Below are positions 59,821-64,000 of a stretch of DNA of 64,000 nucleotides, piece by piece. This stretch comes from Merdimmobilis hominis. GTDB lineage: Bacteria; Bacillota; Clostridia; Oscillospirales; Ruminococcaceae. The translations under genes were made by a program, and so were the position numbers. Each line of letters starts with the position of its first letter. Positions within the stretch are counted from its first letter, which is position 1. The notes under the pieces were generated by a model that was not told the origin of the DNA, ran no database searches, and saw only the letters and a program-made list of their open reading frames with translations. Where the stretch lies: the NCBI RefSeq assembly GCF_900104615.1, contig NZ_LT629939.1:2211315-2275314 (forward strand), in the 5' to 3' direction.

Positions 59821-60753
59821 TTAACCCTCGATGTATTTCTCCGCCTGGGTGGCAGCAATAGCACCGTCCGCAGCAGCGGTGACGACCTGTCTCAGGCTCT
59901 TCACACGGATATCGCCAGCGGCGAATACGCCGGGGATGTTGGTCTTCATGTTGTCATCGGTCACAATATAACCGTTCTTCATTTCAACCTTGCCCTCGAA
60001 CAGTTCGCCGTGAGGCTCGAAGCCGATGAACACGAACACGCCAAAGGTGCCGTCCTCTTCGTTGGCAACGATCTCGCGGGTCTCGCCGGTGACAGTATCC
60101 TTCACGACCATGGAGGTCAGGATGCCATCGCCTTTGAGCTCTTCAACAGTAGTGTTCCACATAAACTTCATCTTAGGATTGGCAAATGCTTTCTCCTGGA
60201 TGGATTTTGCAGCGCGCAGCTGGTCACGTCTGTGGATCAGAGTCACCTGACGGCCAAACTTGGTCAGGTACATAGCCTCTTCCACAGCGGAGTCACCGCC
60301 GCCGACCACGTAGATGTCAAAGTCCTCAAAGAACGAGCCATCGCAGGTAGCGCAGTAAGATACGCCTTTACCGGTGAACTCTTTTTCACCGGGGCAGCCA
60401 ATGGGCTTGGGATGAGCGCCGGTGGCGATGATGACGGTCTTGCCGTAGTAATCGCCCTTCAGGCCCTTCAGGTGTTTGACATCACCCTCCAGCTCAACGT
60501 CCACGATGGTGTCTTTCACCTTCTGGGCGCCGAAATGCTCAGCCTGTTTAGCCATTCTGCCGATCAGGGAGGGGCCGGATTCCTCGTCTACGCCGCCGGG
60601 ATAGTTCTCAATCTCAGCAGTGATGACGATTTGGCCGCCGTCTTTATCCTTCTCGATAATCAGGGTATCCATTCTGGCGCGGCCAGCGTAGCTACCGGCG
60701 GCGAGTCCAGCAGGACCCGCGCCGATAATAATGACATCATAAATTTTTTCCAT
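59821..60753 (-). CDS. trxB: Thioredoxin reductase
   Basis: 310 residues from ATG 60753; AGGTG is 5 bases before it, whereas the GTG at 60759 lacks spacing. FAD-binding GAGPAGLAAGSYAGRA, redox CATC (SYCATCDGSFFED), NADPH-binding GGGDSAVEEA and the closing GVFAAGDIR. It passes NADPH electrons to TrxA for GrdA reduction. It overlaps nothing; 12 bases after the grdB stop. Confidence 0.95.
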   Translation of the reverse strand: MEKIYDVIIIGAGPAGLAAGSYAGRARMDTLIIEKDKDGGQIVITAEIENYPGGVDEESGPSLIGRMAKQAEHFGAQKVKDTIVDVELEGDVKHLKGLKGDYYGKTVIIATGAHPKPIGCPGEKEFTGKGVSYCATCDGSFFEDFDIYVVGGGDSAVEEAMYLTKFGRQVTLIHRRDQLRAAKSIQEKAFANPKMKFMWNTTVEELKGDGILTSMVVKDTVTGETREIVANEEDGTFGVFVFIGFEPHGELFEGKVEMKNGYIVTDDNMKTNIPGVFAAGDIRVKSLRQVVTAAADGAIAATQAEKYIEG

Positions 60754-60764
60754 ATTCACACCTA

Positions 60765-62075
60765 CTAGTTTTCAAAAATAGTCTGCTCAGTAACCTCGGT
60801 GGAAAGGGCTTTCAATGCAGTGTCAAGAATTCTTCTGCGGATAGCTTTCTCCTCCTCAAGAGTCAGAGCAGGGTTGCCCAGAGGATGGGGGATAGCAATG
60901 GCGGGAACAATTCTGTTAGCGCCAACAGTCATGGAGATGGGGGTAACTGTGCAGATATGAACGACCGGGATACCAGCGCGCTCAATCTCTTTAACCATCG
61001 TTGCACCGCAACGAGTACAGGTGCCTCAGGTCGATGTGAGGATAACCGCGTCAACATTGGCATCCTTCAGCTCTTTGGAGAACTCATCTGCAAAGCCCTT
61101 GGCGCTCTTAACAGCGGTACCGTTACCAACGGTGGTGTAGAAGTATCTGTGCAGCTTGCCGATCTTGCCCTCTTTCTCATACTCTCTGAGAATGTCAACA
61201 GGCAGGACGCGGTCAGCATCCTCGTTGGCGTAGACAGGGTCGTAGCCGCCGTGAGCGGTCTCGTAAGTGTCGGCAGTCAGATCCATAACGCCCTCAATGT
61301 CATACTTGCCGTATTTGGAAGCAGAGGAGGACTCGATGTGATCGGGGTTGCCTTTGGGGACGATACCGCCAGAGGTTACCAGAGCGATGGTAGCATGGGC
61401 GATGTCCTTGACAGCGGGGTTGGGAGCAACACGGTCGAAGTCAGGCATGGGGAACTCGGTGACGAACTCTTTGCCAGCCAGTTTCTTCAGCAGCATGTCG
61501 ATAGCGCGGGCGGAACCTCTCTTGGTGTCGAAGAAGTTCTTCCGGACGCCGTTGGGCATATAACCTTCCTCAGCGGAAGCACCGATCTTCTCACCTTTAG
61601 CCAGCTTCAGGGCGAGGGGAGCCATCTTCTTGACAGCATCTCTCATGCCAGCAGCGCTGTTTTTGGTGGCGACGATGTAAACGGAGTTTTTGAACATGTC
61701 TGCGCCGGGGTTCTCAACGTACATACCGGTCAGGACAGGGATGCCCAGCTCTTTTTTGACAGCGTCAGCGATGGTGCCGCAAGCGACGCCATAACGGCCA
61801 GCGTTGAAAGCAGGACCAGCCAGGAACATGTCAGCGTTCTGGGATTTAACCATGTCGATAACGGTCTTTTTGGCTTCTTCCAGGTTCTCGTTGAAGTAGG
61901 AGTCACCGCAGATAACAGTGGCAACGATCTCAGCCTCATCGCCGAAAGCCTGATTGAAAGCTGCGCCAGGGCCTACAACGCCCTCTCTCAGCTCAGGTTT
62001 GATATCAGCCTTTTCCTCACCGCCGATGTTGGCGAAGAACTGGTTGATGTAGTGTACTACTCTAATTTTAGCCAT
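60765..62075 (-). CDS. grdB: Glycine reductase selenoprotein B, gamma subunit (GrdB), UGA read as selenocysteine
   Basis: 436 residues if TGA 61028-61026 is read as selenocysteine at codon 350, in the motif U-G-T-C-T-R-C; without that the frame would end at 349. Protein B binds glycine through the GrdE pyruvoyl group and transfers its carboxymethyl part to the selenocysteine. The sequence after the TGA is intact and of family type (MVKEIERAGIPVVHICTVTP). A candidate SECIS hairpin starts 12 bases after the UGA. Confidence 0.95.
60999..61013 (-). promoter_or_regulatory. Candidate SECIS hairpin of grdB
   Basis: CGTTGC (61013-61008) and GCAACG (61004-60999) form a perfect 6-bp stem with GGT apical loop, 12 bases after the UGA. 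Bacterial SECIS hairpins lie within about 10-40 bases of the UGA and often have a GG(U) apical loop. Confidence 0.6.
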
Positions 62076-62097
62076 TAGTTGTACTTCCTCCTTTCTA

Positions 62098-63381
62098 CTA
62101 TCTTGCGCTCAAGCAGTTGAAACCAACTTCGCTGGTAGCGCCGGTGATAGCCTGCAGCTCAACCAAAATGGTGCCGTCTTCCAGAACGTTGTTCTCAAAG
62201 CCGCCAGCAATCTTGTCGATGGGGCTCAGGTCGCCGATAACCTTGTCCAGCTTGGGCAGGGTGATCAGCTCGTTGGCGTTACCGCCGGTGACAACAGCGT
62301 CAGCGCTGGGGTCAGCGTCAGCCAGGGACTGGGAAGTACCGTCGCGGCCAGCGTACTCATCGGTGATGATTACGGTCTTGATGCCTTTGGCGGAAATCTT
62401 CTTGCAGTTCATGATCAGGTCGGTATCGGGGTTGCCGAAGCCTTCCTGGGAAACGATTGCGCCATCCAGATCCAGGTACTCGCAGAGCTCTGCGGTCCAG
62501 TTGGAGGAGCGCTCTTTATCAGCCAGGTAAACGTTCTCGTTGGTGATGATCATGCCCACAAAGTTGATGGTCTTGCCATGCTGAGCGAACAGGTCATGGA
62601 CAACGGGGTTGTTCATGTGGATATAAGTGGGGTTCTTGTCGCAGGAGGATACGCAGTTACCAGACAGGATCGCGCCGTCCATAACCTCGGTGGGGTTGAT
62701 GATGGTGGGGACGATCTTCTTGGCATCGACGCCGTACACATAGGTGTCGTGCATCAGGCCCTGGCTCTGCAGCATCTGGACGTAGCCAACGCGGGGCAGG
62801 TTGGGGTATTTCTCCATGCCCTCTTTCACGCCGTAAGTCTCGTAGGAGACAACCTCGTTGGGCTCAACAGATTTACCCAGCTCACCCAGGTAAGCAGCGA
62901 CACGCAGACCAGCCATACGGTTGGCGTACTCATGCTCGTGCTGTTTCAGGCCGTCGATGGGGTTCATGACAAGAACCAGGTTGACGGTTTTGGAGAAAGG
63001 AGTGTATTTGGCGCCTTCGCCGGTCATATCGATGATGCCTTCCTGGAAACCAACGATCTTACCGGTGGTGACAACAGCGGAACCTCTCAGAGCATGGGTT
63101 CTGCCGGTGCCAACGGTGGTGACCTTCGAGATCACGCCGGGGAAAATCCCGCCTTGACCCTCGACCTTGCAGCGGGGCTCGATTACGTCCTTAACAGGGG
63201 TAATGCGAACGCTCTCGCCGGGGCGAGCGATCTCAACTTCGCAGGACTTGATGTTTTCGTCCTCCAGGACGATCTTCTTAATGGCCTCTTTGTCTACGAA
63301 CAGAACGCCGTTCTCGACTTTGGATTCATTTGAGAACTGAATATCATGGATATCGATGTATCCGACTTCCAATTTTCTCAA
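62098..63381 (-). CDS. grdE: Glycine reductase component B, alpha/beta precursor (GrdE)
   Basis: 427 residues from TTG 63381, which has AAGGAGG 6 bases before it and gives the usual family length; an upstream start at 63426 is not needed. The precursor is cut at cysteine in SGNCVSSCDKNPTY to form the alpha and beta subunits with a pyruvoyl group that binds glycine. Typical parts are PVKDVIEPRCKVEGQGGIFPG and CLSAR at the end. Confidence 0.93.
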   Translation of the reverse strand: MRKLEVGYIDIHDIQFSNESKVENGVLFVDKEAIKKIVLEDENIKSCEVEIARPGESVRITPVKDVIEPRCKVEGQGGIFPGVISKVTTVGTGRTHALRGSAVVTTGKIVGFQEGIIDMTGEGAKYTPFSKTVNLVLVMNPIDGLKQHEHEYANRMAGLRVAAYLGELGKSVEPNEVVSYETYGVKEGMEKYPNLPRVGYVQMLQSQGLMHDTYVYGVDAKKIVPTIINPTEVMDGAILSGNCVSSCDKNPTYIHMNNPVVHDLFAQHGKTINFVGMIITNENVYLADKERSSNWTAELCEYLDLDGAIVSQEGFGNPDTDLIMNCKKISAKGIKTVIITDEYAGRDGTSQSLADADPSADAVVTGGNANELITLPKLDKVIGDLSPIDKIAGGFENNVLEDGTILVELQAITGATSEVGFNCLSAR

Positions 63382-63429
63382 ATTTAACACCTCCTTAAAA
63401 TTTTGGCTTTGCGTATTTATCAACAAACC

Positions 63430-63813
63430 CTATTCAAATAGGATCTGCGATAAAGCTCCTTTTAGCAGCGTGGCGTCGATCACCTGGAAATCTTCCCGCA
63501 TAGAATCGGGCATATGGGGGAATTTTACCGGGAATTTATCGCAAGTCACAATGCTGTTTTCGATCATCTCCACCGAATCCATGTCCAAAGACTGGGGTTT
63601 GATGGAGATCAGGACCGATTTATAAGGGGTTTCATTGGGCTTGACGCTGCCCGAAAGGGGATGGGAGTAAAGCCTGTGTCCCTTATGAATCTGGTCGCGG
63701 AGGGCAACCAACACATCGTGATAGGTGCCGTCGACGAACTCAACGGTATATTGCCCTGTAAGTTCGCGGACAACCAGGGGATTGTTGGTTACGATCTTAA
63801 ACGTTGGCTTCAT
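63430..63813 (-). CDS. grdX: GrdX family protein
   Basis: 127 residues from ATG 63813 behind GGGAGG. GrdX is the small conserved gene that starts most grd operons; its function is unknown (suggested regulatory or assembly role). The sequence begins KIVTNNPLVVRE and ends TLLKGALSQI. It lies behind the glycine riboswitch and in front of grdE, with a 48-base gap. Confidence 0.9.
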   Translation of the reverse strand: MKPTFKIVTNNPLVVRELTGQYTVEFVDGTYHDVLVALRDQIHKGHRLYSHPLSGSVKPNETPYKSVLISIKPQSLDMDSVEMIENSIVTCDKFPVKFPHMPDSMREDFQVIDATLLKGALSQILFE

Positions 63814-63848
63814 GAAGAACCTCCCGGAGCGTGATTGTCATTCCATAC

Positions 63849-63909
63849 AAAAACAGAGCAAAACGCACCCTTTTATAGAAATAAAAATAAAATGGTGCAT
63901 CCCGCTCTG
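63849..63909 (-). terminator. Riboswitch-controlled terminator
   Basis: On the minus strand CAGAGC (63909-63904) pairs with GCTCTG (63859-63854), and GCACC with GGGTGC inside, in a long hairpin closed by TTTTTGT. Its 5' half overlaps the 3' strand of the aptamer P1 stem, so glycine binding would prevent termination and turn the operon on. Confidence 0.8.
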
Positions 63910-64000
63910 TATCTAACCTGAGAGATTCTCCCTTGAGGGGGATTGCTCCGTCGGTGCTTACGCTCTCCAGAGGTTTGTCGGATTGCGGTGTTGGGACCTG
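63904..64000 (-). promoter_or_regulatory. Glycine riboswitch (last aptamer complete, first aptamer cut by window end)
   Basis: On the minus strand the glycine-aptamer pieces are visible: CTCTGGAGAG, GCACCGACGGAGCAA, and AATCTCTCAGG, with P1 closed by CTCTG/CAGAG. Before it, CAGGTCCCAACACCGCAATCC is the usual end of the first aptamer and linker, so the riboswitch is probably tandem, extending beyond the window. It controls grdX and the following operon. Confidence 0.9.

Noticed and set aside
61026-61028. Nonsense mutation in grdB (two-gene or broken gene)
   Set aside because: The TGA is at codon 350 in UGTCTRC, the family selenocysteine site; downstream sequence is intact.
60885-62078. 397-codon plus-strand frame opposite grdB
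   Set aside because: Antisense to grdB, no ribosome site and no recognisable protein.

Overview
The window is GC-rich DNA (roughly 58-60% by eye) with low-GC promoter gaps. It fits a Gram-positive, amino-acid-fermenting anaerobe of the Clostridia, most like an Oscillospiraceae/Ruminococcaceae relative. Supporting signs are AGGAGG-type ribosome sites, many TTG/GTG starts, an EcfA1-EcfA2-EcfT transporter, a Pho system with TTTACA-type boxes, RsgI-like anti-sigma factors, and a complete selenium-dependent glycine reductase operon. Genus and species cannot be read from this sequence.

Layout. 1-7106 (+) is one long housekeeping run: 3' end of glmM, an rRNA-type methyltransferase, ecfA1-ecfA2-ecfT, truA, an anchored propeller-like protein and a CvpA-like protein, closed by a terminator. 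A PgsA-like enzyme and a zinc-finger Clp ATPase follow. 10421-17317 is a divergent MacA/MacB-type export cluster. 17441-22276 holds a radical SAM protein, a 2-hydroxyacid dehydrogenase, an unusual regulator and a convergent GltS-type symporter. 23120-24298 is an orphan CARF-nuclease of the Card1/Can2 type. 24645-31405 is pstSCAB-phoU-phoP-phoR. 31532-38902 carries small regulators, an acetyltransferase, thymidine kinase, a short-chain dehydrogenase, a two-gene membrane pair and an NMT1-type ABC importer. 39076-41060 holds small regulators and two inverted copies of a structured repeat around a tiny ribbon-helix-helix gene. 41084-46709 contains membrane proteins, YibE/F, a DIP1984-family gene and a possible tRNA-like noncoding RNA. 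46848-49557 is an ECF sigma factor with two RsgI-like proteins, one ending in aspartate-rich repeats.

49725-64000 is the selenium/glycine part: tRNA-Sec, a GrpB-like gene, selB and selA, then (after a DUF401 permease and an acetyltransferase) grdX-grdE-grdB-trxB-trxA-grdA-grdC-grdD on the minus strand. The operon is headed by a glycine riboswitch with its own terminator. grdB and grdA each have an in-frame TGA, and the tRNA-Sec, SelA and SelB needed to read it as selenocysteine are encoded here; selD is not in the window. Together these genes would convert glycine to acetyl phosphate using thioredoxin as reductant, and should be switched on by glycine.

The least explained items are the inverted structured repeats at 40104-40992, the tRNA-like RNA candidate at 45924-46090, the orphan CARF-nuclease, the 26-bp perfect hairpin at 22911-22965, and the changed P-loop of the thymidine kinase. 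Everything here comes from reading the sequence and from remembered family features; no database search was run.
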